A program made the translations under genes and the position numbers. From positions 62,001-126,000 of the forward strand of contig JAVYIG010002516.1 of the NCBI GenBank assembly GCA_035222895.1: 64,000 nt of DNA, in the 5' to 3' direction. Source of the stretch: Strongylocentrotus droebachiensis. Its lineage: Eukaryota; Echinodermata; Echinoidea; Camarodonta; Strongylocentrotidae. A model generated the notes under the pieces. It saw only the letters and a program-made list of their open reading frames with translations. It did not search any database and was not told where the DNA came from. How positions within the stretch are numbered: the first letter of the stretch is position 1; each line of letters starts with the position of its first letter. This document shows positions 63,381-64,000 of the stretch, piece by piece.

Positions 63381-63485
63381 GAGTTGAGATGAGCTTGCAG
63401 GAAGCTCCAACACCGGGACCGCGCCCCGCAGGCGTCCGACGCCTGCGGCGCCGGTGTTGAGCTTCCTGCAAGCTCATCTCAACTC
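63381..63485. repeat. Large GC-rich inverted repeat (hairpin)
   Basis: Outer arms GAGTTGAGATGAGCTTGCAG at 63381 and its exact complement ending 63485 extend to about 35 pairs, with one extra C in the left arm. An inner perfect palindrome CCGCAGGCGTC/GACGCCTGCGG closes the tip. It is flanked by weaker inverted arms (about 63285-63340 against 63615-63665, sharing TTTTCACAAGAAAA) and by a direct repeat around GCCGCGATTT (63200 and 63530). Confidence 0.85.
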
Positions 63486-63699
63486 ATTTGACACTTTGAA
63501 ATTGTTATCTGTTGGTTTGCATCATTATTGCCGCGATTTCAATATAGTTTCGTGAATAGATTTACGAAACCTGAGCTTAGAATTAGTAAAAATATTACTA
63601 ATGTCTACGTTTTTAAACGACTGTCTGATTTTCTTGTGAAAATTTTACTTTGAAAAATGATTATCGAAATTCATGGTCAGAAATAATCACAATCTAGGT

Positions 63700-64000
63700 T
63701 CATTATGTTACAGTTCTTGCATCAAATCAATGCATGAAAACTTAGTTATTGAACTAGAAAAATGTTTTTTTTTTTTTAAATAGGCAATTATGAAGTAGGA
63801 AGCCTGAAACCTTAGCCTACTAAACAAATCTCAACAAAGTGTAGGCCTATCCTTTTATGAATTAATGAAAAAGTAGCCCCAGAAAAAAGAGCCCCCGAAA
63901 GTTGAAAAAGTAGCCCCCGAAAATTTCCCAAAAATTTGAAATGGAGCCTCCGAAATGAAAAACTTAATTTTTTGCCTGCGCCCCCCTCTAGAATCCCTCG
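63700..64000. repeat. Probable repeat fragment at the window edge
   Basis: GTAGCCCCCGAAA and GAGCCCCCGAAA motifs recur, and the end CGCCCCCCTCTAGAATCCCT resembles, inverted, the GGCGCGGATCCAGGATTTTT start at 17422. Confidence 0.35.

Overview
The window is intron-rich, AT-rich metazoan DNA full of small transposons. Intron-split genes, GT/AG junctions and the repeat types (tRNA-derived SINEs, many MITEs, arrays rich in GTCCGTCC) suggest a marine deuterostome, most likely an echinoderm such as a sea urchin. The species is inferred, not proven.

Three protein-coding genes can be rebuilt exon by exon. PSMD6 (proteasome lid subunit Rpn7) lies on the minus strand at 23310-31627: 8 exons, 389 codons plus stop. 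UBE2N (Ubc13, the K63-specific ubiquitin E2) lies on the plus strand at 35370-42223: 5 exons, 152 codons plus stop. DCAF1 (VprBP, substrate receptor of CUL4-DDB1 ligases) lies on the minus strand from 61774 down to 48451. Its last 18 exons are visible (about 704 residues: LisH, WD40 propeller, acidic tail); its N-terminal half is outside the window. All three act in the ubiquitin-proteasome system. PSMD6 and UBE2N are divergent; UBE2N and DCAF1 are convergent.

Positions 1-23000 hold no gene I can support. This part has a 413-bp tandem duplication, a TTAA-flanked MITE, a SINE, microsatellites, a LINE reverse transcriptase fragment, hAT-like elements, and a few GC-richer low-repeat stretches (7740-7980, 9350-9490, 13640-14480) that could be regulatory. 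The 3.7-kb gap between PSMD6 and UBE2N holds a 1-kb degenerate pyrimidine-rich satellite.

The most notable structure is in the repeats. (1) A family at 24401-25381 and 45010-45679 carries a ~144-bp tandem unit containing a perfect DR1 nuclear-receptor element, AGGTCAAAGGTCA: seven perfect copies in the window. (2) Two related MITE families end in CAGAGCTGCCAAC or CATACCTGCCA and make 6-bp target duplications. One copy sits inside another MITE, and a second copy of that host in the window shows the empty site. (3) Three TTAA-flanked families can be delimited by their inverted termini. (4) There are several strong hairpins, at 57267-57369, 50848-51151, 44736-44903 and 63381-63485. The last lies in an unusual GC-rich, folded-back segment at the right end, where no DCAF1 exon was found.
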